Of a stretch of DNA of 64,000 bases, positions 8,425-19,507 are shown one piece after another. The stretch lies in the NCBI GenBank assembly GCA_963210315.1, contig OY723253.1:744001-808000 (forward strand). Reading direction: 5' to 3'. This DNA comes from Rhynchopus euleeides. Lineage: Eukaryota > Euglenozoa > Diplonemea > Diplonemida > Diplonemidae. The notes below the pieces were generated by a model. The model saw nothing but the letters and a program-made list of their open reading frames with translations, made no database searches and was not told the DNA's origin. Position 1 is the stretch's first letter. Each line of letters opens with the position of its first letter. Both the position numbers and the translations under genes were made by a program.

Positions 8425-10481
8425 CATACATTGGGCGTTATTCCGTTACCAGTAACGGTAATAACGTTATTTTTGCGTTATTTTTTGACCCCAAAAAAGG
8501 CAGCATTTCCCGGTGAATCTGACCCGAAACTGGCGTCCCTACCCCCCCTAAAAGAATTTTCTTGGGTAAAATATCACTCCAGGGGGCCACTCCGTGATGT
8601 CAAAAAATTGGAAAACGTTTTCTCCTAAAATAACGCGTTATTTTTCCGTTATTTTCATGAAAACTTGCGTTATTCGGACAATTTTGCGGGCGGATGGTGT
8701 AGTTTTTGGTGGAGATGGCTCCAGAATACCCCCCTGGGACCATTTTTTGGATAATAACGCACGGACATGTCGAGTTTCGTGAAAAAATCATGTTTTTTGG
8801 CTTTTTCAAGGCAAATGCTGCAGAAACCCCTGCAACCTTGCAGTATCCAATGTTCCTGGAGTGAAATTTGGAGTGAAAATCACTCCAAAATCACTCAGTG
8901 TGGACGCAGAAGTGAATCCTTCAGGAATACACCCGCACAACTCACATTGGCGGAGTAAAAACCACCTGATATTTTTACTCGTTACGAGCGACGAAGTAGC
9001 GCGAAGTAGCGACGTGCCCATTTTTTCCCGGCCCGTTCTAAAATATTTACGTTCCAAAAGTCCGTTTACTGGTGCTGTCAAAAATGCTTCGCACAATATA
9101 CGCACGAACTACCCAAAGTACGCTCGGGCTACGCACGAAGTACGCAGGAACTACGCAATTTGAACTTTCTTGCACCCCCCAGTCATTATTTGCACGCACT
9201 CCAGGTCCCATATTTGCACCAGTGCAAATATGAGACCTGGAATGCAAATATGGTAGCTGGAGTGCAAATATGAGGAATTTCCGAGTTCGTCGTGCTGTGC
9301 AAAACATGACTGGGTTGTGCAAGAAACCATCATCTGCACCCCGTATCGGACTCAATTGCACCCTCGTGCAGGTAAAAAAAGGCCTCGGGCCTCCGGCCCT
9401 CGGACCGTTGTTTTATTACGCACACGACCTTCGCGCAGAAAGTGTCATTCAGCCCTGCCAAACGTGCTCTACACACCACCCCCTTCATCAGGCAAGTGGG
9501 TTTGTAAGGGTGTGTGGAAGCGTCAACGCTCGGGTGCAGGAAATATACATTTTGGTCACAAATGGCGTTACACGCACTACGCACAACGTGTGCACGACTT
9601 CGGCAGAACTACGCACAACCAACGCAATTTGGACCTTTCAACAACACCATTTACGGTACTTCGATTTTGGGTGGGAAAGATGGGGCAAGGAAGTGGAAAA
9701 AACTGCGAAGAAGGTCGAAAATTTTCACATTTTCATCAGAAACCATATTCAACGGATTCCGATTTTCGGGTGAAATCAAGCAGGTTGGCGCAATGGCTCA
9801 TGTTCACCCAAAAATGCACCTACCAAACCTCTTTTGCTTGATTTTTGGGACGGCATGGGTGATCCAGAGGCCAAAAATCTCGATTTTTTCACCAATTCCT
9901 TCGACAACGGACAGTTCCAGACCACAAGGACCACATTTTGGGGTCAGAATTTTCTCGGTCAAAAAATTCGAAAAATCTGAAATCTCTCGGAATTTTGAGC
10001 ATTTTTTTGAGATTGGCATGCCCATTTTAGACCCTTTGCGTGGCTCTAAACCCAAAAATTTGCTCGAAAATGGCCTCAAATAGCCTAAAACAGCCCATTC
10101 TGGCCACCCCGAAAAAAAAATTCGAAAAGGGTCCCCCTATAGAAGTTGCCCAAAAATACCGAAAATAACGCGGTATTACCGGTAATAACGGTAATAACGT
10201 TACCGATAACGTTATTACCGTTACTGATAACGGTATTACCGTTACCGATAACGGTAATAACGGTAATAACGTTACCGATAACGTTATTACCGTTATTACC
10301 GTTCCTGATAACGGTAATAACGGTATTACCGTTATCGATAACGGTATAACGCGGAAAAATAACGTTACCGATTTTCGGATAACGTTATTCGGCCGTTCTG
10401 GAACGTTATTAACGGTAAGTTATTTTACCGAAAAAATAACGGTATTACCGTTACTGGTAACGCAATAACGCCCGATGTATG
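8425..10481. mobile_element. 2.06-kb TIR element, non-coding
   Basis: The left end CATACATTGGGCGTTATT with CGTTACCAGTAACGG (8425-8475) is the inverted match of 10431-10481 (about 50 bp, few mismatches). The interior holds no convincing gene. It contains CGTTATT units near both ends, a segment of TACGCACGAACTACG-type repeats (9100-9160, 9565-9640), a sequence found inverted at 50090-50215 (9880-9990), and a dense GGTAATAACG array (10160-10400). Confidence 0.6.
10160..10400. repeat. GGTAATAACG / CGTTACCGATAACG array
   Basis: Short units GGTAATAACG, GTTACCGATAACG and their complements alternate on both strands, giving a strongly self-complementary block inside the right part of the 2.06-kb TIR element. 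Confidence 0.75.
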
Positions 10482-11117
10482 TTCTTGGGTGTCAGAAACC
10501 ACCGAAATGGGCCTAAAACCTGTTTTCCACCACATATCGGCCAACAGATACCCAAAAATCGGCTCTCCGGGGGTAGGAATGGGGGTGTTGGAAAAATTGC
10601 CGTTTGTCTACCACTTTTCCTTAACAGTGACCCCCCCCCTACCCCCCCCCCCTGGTAGGGTGCCCGACCAGGGGGTGGGGGTCACCCAAAATTTCGAGGA
10701 AATCCTGGTGTCACCCTGAAAACCTGGGTCGCCAGCCTGACCTCAGCCCGCGGGGAGCCCCCCACCCACCCCCCCCCCCCCCGGAGGAAATCCGTGAACT
10801 ACCAAAAATCCTTACCCCAGGGCCTGGGGGGGGGGGGGGAGGAGGCAACGAAAATGCCGAAGGGACGCAACTGCCACACAGCCGCCCCTTCTTCTAACTA
10901 CCAGGGATATGCCCTTTGCCACGCAACGCTGTTGTGCCACGCTAACATGGCCCAGAATGCAGCAACACCACCCACCCCTACAGGGCACTCAAGGCTGACT
11001 TGATCACCCAGGTGAACTTACCTAATTCTGAGAGAGCAGGCTGTCCGCAAGCCAAGGCTCAGGAGGCATTTGCTCTCCCTCGATGATCCTACGACGCTGC
11101 ACACCGTTTGCTGCCAA
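10482..11117. other. Region 3' of the gene block, no gene seen
   Basis: The sequence holds C and G homopolymers (10625-10655, 10765-10790, 10825-10840) and, from about 10,860, ordinary GC-balanced sequence. It is probably the 3' untranslated and intergenic DNA beyond the last gene of the minus-strand block. Confidence 0.4.
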
Positions 11118-14100
11118 TCAGGGGTACTGAGGCCGTGCAAATTGAAACCGGGGCTTCGACGGTGAGGATGCGTTGGATCGAGGCTGCAGCAGCTGCTGCT
11201 GCTGCTGCTGTGTAACCGGGAGCGCGGGGATCGAATCGCGCGCACGCGATGTCACATCGAGGTGTCGGCTCTCGTATTCAGCTGCAACCACCGTGTTGGA
11301 GACGCTCCCGCCGGACACACCGGCATGGCGCAGCGACCACTGCTCTTGGTGCAGCTCCTCCATCAGCTGCAGCCCCGACTCTGCGAAGATCTGCAGCTGC
11401 GTGCGTGCAGGGGACTGCGACAGCGACGGGGATGCAAACCGCGGCGGCTCCTCATCCCCACCAAGAGTCAGGTTGTCAGGCGACAGCGACCACCTGCAGA
11501 AAAGGGGGGGGAAAACCATTGCACCATGCACACCACAACAAGGGCTCTGCTGAAATCCCCCCATCCCACACCCCATCAGGGGACAAGGCAGACAGAACCA
11601 CCACCACCGCCCCCCAACCCACTCAGTACATACTCCACTTCGTCCCCATCACGGTGATCGTGCCCCCGCTGCGACGCTGGCGTGTGGTGATCCCTCACAG
11701 GATTCGCATTCGCCTTCGGATACTCCGACCTCCGCTGCTGCTGCTGCTGGTGCGGCAGCGCCACAGGCCCCCCCTGCCACCCAGGCACCGCCACCCCCCT
11801 GATGGGGGGTGCAGGCTCCGGCGTCGGGGGTGCCTGCGACGACCAGCCGCGCAGCCCCCGCTGGACACCTCCCGCCCCTGCCACCTGGGGGGAAACAGAC
11901 GCAGAGGCTGCAGAGGCACGCGACATCCCGGCAGACACTTCGGCAGGGGGCGGTGTGGGCCGCCTTGGCGGGGTCGCGCCCAGCGGCGAGGGGTCGTGTG
12001 TCTCGAGGGCCTCCACCACAGACTCGAGGGCGGTCTGCAGCTCCGTTGCGAGGCTCTTGCGGGGCTGCTGCCCCGCCAGACATCGCGTGGGTGAGGGGGT
12101 GGTCGGCACTGGCGGGGACAGCGGCACCGCCTGCTTCGGTGGTGCGAGCGCCCGCTCCACCTGCAGGGCCCCATCACGCACCTGCTGCATGCGGGCCTGC
12201 AGCACCTCCACATCCATCGATAGTGGGGCCGACCCGAAGCTATTCACAAACCGTGAGTCGCGGGGCCATGTGTTCATCCCTGCCGAATCCACAGGGCTCG
12301 GCACCGCAGGGGCAGGTGCGGCGGCAGAAGGGGGCGATCGCACGGGGGTGCTGTGGGTGTCGGCGTGTGGCGCATCCCCCCACCATTGGAGGAAGGCATC
12401 CCGATCCGCAGCGAGCTTTGCAGGCTGCGAGAGGGAGCGCGGGTCGGCGGCAGGCACCACCGTGGGGTCCGAGGCGCCGAGCTCCAGCAGGATGTCCGCC
12501 CACTGCGTGCCCTGGATGCACTTCACATCGGTCTGTGCGGTGGCATGCAGGAGACGCTCCCTCGCGACGACCTGCGACACCAGCTGCCCGATCACCCCTG
12601 CCGTGCCCGCCCCTGCCTCGGGCTTCACCACACGGTGCTTCGCCAGCACCTGCAGCAGGCTGATGATGCCCTGGTTGCCGCGCTTCGGCTGCTGCGGCGG
12701 GGCTGCGGGTGTCTGGGGCTGCGGCGTGGCTGGGGGTGGCGGCGGGTTCTGATGCTGCTGCTGCAGCTGCTGCCGCGCCTCCGCGAGCTGTGACCGGAGG
12801 AGGGTGTTCTCGCGGCGTGCCGACACCAGTTCCTCATGCGCCTCGAGCCATTTGGAGTGGTGTGTCTGCGACAGGGTGTCGAGGCGCACCTGCAGGCGGC
12901 GCGCCAGCTCGCGCAGGTCATCCGCCGGGACAACCCCGCCGCGCCTGCTGCGCGTCGCACTCCCCACCATCGAGGCTGCGGCAGTCGACTCCTGCAGCAT
13001 GTCCTCCGATGGACACAACATCCCCAGCAGCATCAGGCGTGGCACGGCACTGCGACACAACACACACTGCAGGAGGCGCGTCAGGCGGGATTCGCGCCAC
13101 GGCACGAAGGTGCGGGAGGGATCGGCTGCAGGCTCGATCGACCCCACGGCGTTTGCAACCTTCGACAGCGCACCCAGCGTCACGCTGGCGTGGCGCCCCT
13201 GCTCCGGCGCAGCGACATCGGCGAACAGAACCTGCCCCTTCGAGGCTGCGCCGTTCCGCTTGTCGACACGCCTCACTGTGGCGATGCACACCACGGCATG
13301 CGCACCCTCGGGGACATCCCCCCGCACCCTGCCCCACAGCGCGGGGAAGTCCTGCGGGCACACCACCTCCTGCTCCGCCGCGCCGAACAGCTCCGGGTGG
13401 TCCTGCGCAGCCTCGCGGATCGCCGGCGCCGCCGCCCCGTCGATGAGATCCACAAGCCTGTCCCCCACCACCGCCAGCAGCGACACCGACACCGCGATGT
13501 CGTAGATCCCCAGGTCTGCGATGCGCCGCACCACATCCGCCAGGAAAGCGGGCACCGCACCGCCGTAGTGCGTGCGCGCCATCCTGCTGCTCTGCTGCGC
13601 CTCCTCCGCAGGCCAGCCCCCTGGCGGGGGCTGGGCGTAGGGGTCTGGGATCTCCCCCGGTGGGGCGAACAGGGCAGCAGTCTTGCCGCTGCGCGAGGGC
13701 CCCACGCACACCAGCGCTGCCGCGCCGCCGCCGAAGGCGAGCGGCACCGCCTCTAGGCAGAGCGACGCGTTGACGTCGCCCTGCGAGGCGGAGGGGCTGA
13801 AGACAGCGTCAGCAGGGTATGCTGCTGGCTGCGACTGCGGTCCGGCATGCCGCAGGGAAGCATAGATGCAGGAGTCGACTGTGTCGGCAACGAGCTTGGC
13901 TGTGGGGTTCTCGAGCGGCAGGGTGGGCCGCATGCGGAGGCAGGTCCACAGGCAGCTGCGCTGCGCCCCGGAGGCGGTGGGGTCGTCTGCTGCGGTGCTG
14001 GAGATGGAGGAGGTGCTTCTGCTGGTGCTGGCGGCGCTGGTGCTGTGGCGCAGCCTCGTGTTGGGTGCGGCGGAGAAGGCGGTGGTGGTGGAGGAGGAGG

Positions 14101-14281
14101 CAGCAGCCTGCGACCTCCCGCTGGCGCTGCCCGAGCGGCGCATCGGGCGTGGCGCCTGCTGCGCCTGCTGCGACGGGCTCCGCCGTGCCACCACAGGGAG
14201 GCTCCTCAGCTCGCGCCCGTCCCTCTCCCATGCTGGTGGCTTTTCATCCCGGGGCCTTGCGCCCCTGCTGGACGAACGCAT
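11118..14281 (-). CDS. Divergent kinesin-like protein, two exons
   Basis: Exons are 14281-11634 and 11493-11118 (1007 aa). The intron opens GTATGT and closes TTTTCTGCAG, and joining restores the frame (DEVE then WSLS). The start ATG at 14281 follows CACCAG, a likely trans-splice acceptor. The motor region has a P-loop GPSRSGKT (about residues 192-199), a switch-II-like VLFADVAAPE (about 354) and the kinesin signature WRESRLTRLLQ with an SAVPRLMLLGMLCPS equivalent. The canonical switch I NxxSSRSH is not recognisable and DLAGSE is DVAAPE, so ATPase activity is doubtful. A coiled coil follows (about 480-560), then a long Pro/Ser/Ala-rich tail and a poly-Gln run near the end. The likely role is microtubule-based. 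Confidence 0.8.
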
Positions 14282-14599
14282 GCGCACCTGGTGGGGAGGT
14301 GGTGTGGAGGTGTTGATGCAGAGTGCAGTGGCGTGCAGAGGTTTCAGGGAGGGGGTGCAAAGGGGGGGGGGGCTGGGGGCTGGGGACTGGATCCAGGGGC
14401 AGAAATGCAGCGGAGGCTGTGTGCCACCCACCGGCAGGCAGTCTCGATACTGAGCACACTACACGGCAGAAAGAGCGAAGCGAGGCGTGGGGGCGGGTGG
14501 CAGCAGCGCTGCGCACGAGCAGTGTGGGGTGTGGGGGTGGGGGTGTGTGGGGGGCTCACTAAAAAAGGCCGAGACGAGCACAGGCACTGGGAAGCGGTG

Positions 14600-17286
14600 C
14601 TAGGGGCAGAACCTCGGTGGATGTACGCACAGCGACCCGCACAGCGCACCGCCACCGCGCAGGGGTGACAGGTTCCGCATCGGGGAGGCCGATCGGCGGT
14701 GTGCCCGGTAGGCAGGGGGTGGCGATACGATGCCTGTGCCGGGGGGCCTGATGCTGCGGGCGGGCGACACGCTGTCCCGCACATCGCGCGTGCTGTGGCG
14801 GTTGGAGAAGGTGGACCGCGCCCCACCCACAGGGGCCACAGGCTTGTAGGTGTACAGCACCGACTGCGACCAGTGGGGTTTGACAGTCACAACACCCGAC
14901 TGCCATTCGACCACCATGCTGCCGTTGCGGTCCTGCTCCACACCCAGCACCCCTGCGTCGGGGGGGGAGAAGCTGCTGCTCCGCGCTGCTGTGGCGCATG
15001 TGTCGAACATCTGCTGCACGTGGGTGCAGGCGGCGGCAGCGGCGGCGAGGGCGGCTGCAACCGCAGCGCGGTTTGCAGGCCCATCCTGCCCGGCGCTGAG
15101 GCCCAACGTCCTCCGCAGCTCATTCTGCATGTCTTCCAGCACAGCTAGATGCCGCGAAGCAAAGTCACGGTTGGAAACAGGCGCGGGGTGTCTCTGCTGT
15201 GGGAACTGCTGCGAGAGAGCCACAGGGCTTCCGGAAGAGTCACGCACAGAGCCACGCGCGGTGGGCGACTCCGCCACACTGGGCCGACGCGCCTGGGGCC
15301 CTGACCGGATCGGCGAGCTGGCCCCCGAAACCGTTGCGCTGTGCGACTCAAAGTCGAAACGGCGCGCAGACACAGGGCTCGGGAAAGCCGAGGGTGGAGA
15401 CCCGCGCGGTGTCATGCTGGAGTAGGGTGTGCTCTGGCTATCGGCGTCAGACCCAAGCCGCCCTGTCATGTCCAGGTCATCGGCAAACGCAAGCGCGGAG
15501 GCGCTCCGATCCGACATCGGGGATGTGGGTGTCAGGGGCGAGACGGGTCGCCTCTGGTTGCTCTTCGACACAGTCAGGTGGCGCCGCCGCACAGACTTCG
15601 TCCGCTCCATCAGCACCCGCTTGAAGTCCACCCTCTCAAGCGAAAACACCGGATCCGTCGGGCTCGGCGGCTGCACCGGGGCTGCACGACTCTCCGGCTC
15701 ATTCACCACCACCGACGCAAGGGTGCCCCTCCGCTGCGCACGCCGCGACATGCTCTCCCACCGCTTCGCCAGGTCAGCCCAATGCCGCGCCTCCAGCTTC
15801 ACAACCTCCTCCCGGATACGGTACTCATCCACCGTGGTGCTCTTCAGCAGCTTCAGCACATCATCGAGGCGCGACATGTTGAGCGAACGTGCCCGCTGCA
15901 CCCTCCGCCGGTCGTGCTCCTCCTCCATCTGCAGCACAGCAACAAAAGGCATGCCGCATCGCACACACCGCTGATATGCATACCTCGAGCTTCATCCGGG
16001 CGGGCGCCTCATCCTTCTCCAGGCGCGATATGAGGCTCGCCGTCTGCAGGTGGGTGCGGCATGGCAGGCTGCTGCAGGCAAGGCAGGCATCGGACATACC
16101 ATGCTGCGCCACTCATGCTCGCTCTTCCGCAGCAGAGCCCTGTCGCGCTCATAGAGGTCGCGCAGGTCCGCCATCATGAGGCGGCTCTCTCCCTCGACCA
16201 CTTTGCGCAGGTTGGCCTCCTCGCGTTCCACCTGGAGGCGGCAGGGGGGGATGGCGTGGCATAGTGAGGCAGAAAGCAGGCTTCCGAGATGTGCAGAAGA
16301 GGCAGCAGAGACAGCAGGGCGAGGTGGCTGCTGCAGGTGGTGATCAGCACCACCCCCCATCCCCCCCGCGATTGAGGGCATACCTGGGCAAGTACCGCCA
16401 TAATTTTCCGCAGCTTCCCTGCCTGCAGACGATCCGCTTCCTCCTGCAGGCGCTGCGACATGAGCTCCACGCGTGTCTCCTCCAGGGTGAGCGGGTCGAA
16501 CTCATCGGCTTCTTCCACCCACTCCCCCTCCCACCAAGCGGGCTGGGCCCCCTCTGGGGCCATGAGCCACCGCTTGAGGGCCCGTCCGACCTGGTCGCAC
16601 TTCCTCCGGCGGATGGACAGGCGTCTCTTGCCTTTCTCATGCTCTGCCTGGGCGGCGTTCCGATCGTGCTCCATCTGCTTCCGCATCTCCTCCTTGAGGC
16701 GGCGCGACTCGTCCTCCGCTTCGGCTGCCCGTTGGCGCTCCGCCTCCAGGCGCTCCTGGCGTTTTCTCTCGAGGAGCTCGACAGCATCCTCCACGACGTG
16801 CTCTTCAACTTCGTCATCTGCAACTCCGAGGAAGCTGCACAACCCGCTGGCGAGGCGTTTCTCCGCAGCGTAGGGTGCGATGCTCTCGACAGACTCGACA
16901 GGCAATGGGAGAATGCTCTCAGAGAAGGCTTCGGTGAACATCTCGATGTGCTCAAACACGTCGGATCGGAAGAGGACATCCCCCTCGTCGGTTTCGATGC
17001 GCATCACATTGACAGACTCGTAGGAGAAAAGGTCCAGCACACAGTCACTCCCGATGTGGTGGTGCACCTCGAACTCGCTGAGGCACATAAAGTATATCCC
17101 CTGGTCCGTCAGGGCAAGGCCCGCCTCGGTGAACTCAGCGAGGCCCTCCTTCCAGAAGAAGACCTTTGCGGTGAAGAGGAGTGTGTCGTCGCTGTTCCCG
17201 GCGCTGCCCAGGCTGCCGAGGAATTCGACGTCATCCCGCCAGGCTAGCAGGTCCTTCTCCTCTTCAGGGCACTCCAGGCTCGCCAT
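14600..17286 (-). CDS. PH-like and coiled-coil protein, four exons, function unknown
   Basis: Exons are 17286-16384, 16231-16100, 16043-15984 and 15928-14600 (807 aa). The introns are short (54 to 152 bp), with GTATGC or GTATGT donors and CTCCAG or CTGCAG acceptors, and all are phase 0. The start is MASLECPEEEK. Residues 15-125 form alternating strands (TAKVFFWKEGLAEFTEAG, LALTDQGIYFMC, DEGDVLFRSDVFEHIEMF) resembling a PH-like fold of the GRAM or myosin TH1 type; this is a fold-level impression. A charged coiled coil follows (about 165-420). The C-terminal half is Ser/Pro/Arg-rich, low complexity, with a helical patch around 580-620. A membrane or cytoskeleton adaptor is plausible. Confidence 0.75.
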
Positions 17287-19507
17287 GCTGCAGCGGGGGT
17301 AGGTTGGGATTTCAGGGATCTCGCTTCGATTCTCCGGTGGCGTATGATCCCCTCAGGCGGACTGGGATAGCGCATACAACAGAACACAGCTGGAAACGCA
17401 GTGGATAATGCGCCAGGTGATGAGTGGCTCACACTGCGATTCCCCTGATGCGATGGCGGCTGCCGTGATGTCTTGTTTGCAGTCGGGGGGGGTGCAGAGA
17501 ACACGAGGCAACACGCGCCCCTGTTCTTGATGTTGATATCCGCTGTGACACACTGGCTGTGTGACACACCACACACAACACAAGCCGTTCGCTCGACCCT
17601 TCCCCACCTCCCAAGAGGGATGAAAGGAGAGGAAGAGGGGGGCCACTCACGGGGGTGGGTTGGGTCAAAATATAGGCGATCTAAGGGTTGCTGTCTAAGT
17701 ACATTTAGCTCATATTTTGATTTTTTTTTGGCGGATGCCGTGGTGTGTGTGTGTATCGCTGAGAGAGGTTCTATGGTGTGGGTGGGTTTGGTCGGGTGAT
17801 GGCAAATGGTTGGCAGCAACGGAGTGAATCATTCGCTCTGCGCCATGTGATGTGCTGAGGTCTCACCGCATGTGCGACTTCCTGCGTGTGCAGAAGAGGT
17901 CCTCCCCCACTGAAGATGAGATGGTACGCTACGTGGAACATTTGCTGATAGGACACAAAACCAGTTCAGTGCAGAGCTCCTCTACGAGGCCGTGTGGTGC
18001 AATTATTGCACCCTACTGTAGGTGAAGAAGGAGTCCTGCAGATCGCCAAATATGATGATGATGATGATGATTCACACCACTGATTCAAACCACCACCCCG
18101 TGCTGCACCAGCGAAGCAAGCGCAATTTCTACCGGAGGACGAAGTGGAATATTACGCGAATGATAGCTCACTCTGCGCACCACTTAGTGCGCAGAGCGTC
18201 CGCAGCGTGCGCATACTTCTGCTCCCAGGAGGTCAGCCACTCACATGGAACTGTGTCGACATCAGCGACCTCAGAAGATCAAGAAATGGCCGATTTGGGC
18301 AAAACAGAGGGGTGTGAAGCCGACGCGAACCCGTGTCGTCCGTGGCCGTAACGGAGACGAAGGCCCCGATGACAGCGTCCCGTCTGCCGGCCTACATCAA
18401 AGCGACGAAGAAGTGCAGGGAGCTTGCTGAGTCGTGGCTGGCTGCCCCGTCCCGGAGTGACACCGTTGCACGTCCCCCGAATTGACCTACACCGGTGTGG
18501 AGCCCGTCCGGGTGGGCAGCGGGGTGTGAAGTAAATCTCCATCTATGTGCATCACTGGATGCGGTGGGAGTGGCTGGGCAGGCAAGTGCAACAACACGCG
18601 TTCAGGGGTTGTGGGGAGAGGGGTTGGGGGTCCGAATGAGCAGCACCGTCGGACACTTATCCTGTTCTACTTTCTTGTTGACTTTCGTTGAATGCAGCGA
18701 GAAGAAGTAATGGCACCCACGCACGGGAGTATCAGTGGGCACAGGCACCCACAAGATGGGGAGAAACCCCTCCTCTTGACTTGCCTCCGCCCTGTCGGGT
18801 ATGTAAACCACGAGGGTCCTGTAAAGGCTCCTGGTGCTATCCTGACAGTTGTACACACAGCGCGAAGGCACCTGATGGTTTCTGAAAACTTGAAACTTTG
18901 GCAAGTTTGCGTCTGCAAATCAGTAAGGGGAGCGAAGAACCCGCGGGTATTCGTCGATCGCGAGAACACCCCACACGCCTGCTGCGGGTGTGGGGTGTCC
19001 TGCATGATCTGCATAGCAAAGCTTCCACACACTGCGCGCGGGTATGCTCCCACTGACTCTTTCGCTGTGACAGGCAAGCTTGTTGGGCAAAAAACACTAC
19101 TGACACACTTCTGGAATCTTCGCTTTCACCCCCACCCCTGTGTGAGATGCCTCGGATGACCTGCCTGAAGTACAGAAAGTGAATTGATGGCGGAGCAGAA
19201 GAAGATAGGAAACATATGAGAGGCTTCGCCGTACTTGACAGTGTTGTGGAAAACAACACTGCTGTCAGTCGTGGCAATAGGAGATAGCGCCCTAGTGACG
19301 TGACATAGGTTCCGGACTGGACAGCGGTGCCGGCACGCTAACCCAAAAATCAGTACACAATGGAGGGGAATACGGTCGATACACAACAACAGGACAGGCT
19401 GTAGGCAGGAGGAAGCATGACTTATCATAAGACGCCGAAGGATGGAAGAAGCAAGATACATCAACCAATCGAGCATTGCCTTGTTGCCGCCTTGCCCCAT
19501 CCCTGGC
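17287..19507. other. Long intergenic region, no gene recognised
   Basis: Between the cyclase-like gene and the PH-like gene lie 2.2 kb with short frames only. Visible are an ATG/GAT trinucleotide run (18050-18070), several CTCTTCTCC and GT-rich stretches, and a motif at 19045-19070 that recurs at 21410-21440 around the other end of the cyclase-like gene. Confidence 0.5.

Noticed and set aside
11195..11215. CAG/CTG trinucleotide expansion
   Set aside because: Only about seven units, encoding a short Gln run in the kinesin tail; ordinary.
11649..14668. Several 140-316-codon frames on both strands over the kinesin gene
   Set aside because: Low-complexity Arg/Ala/Pro proteins expected from GC-rich shadows; the P-loop frame is the supported one.
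16264..17247. 327-codon plus-strand frame opposite the PH-like gene
   Set aside because: It is the antisense of a coiled-coil frame that has consistent introns and a good start.
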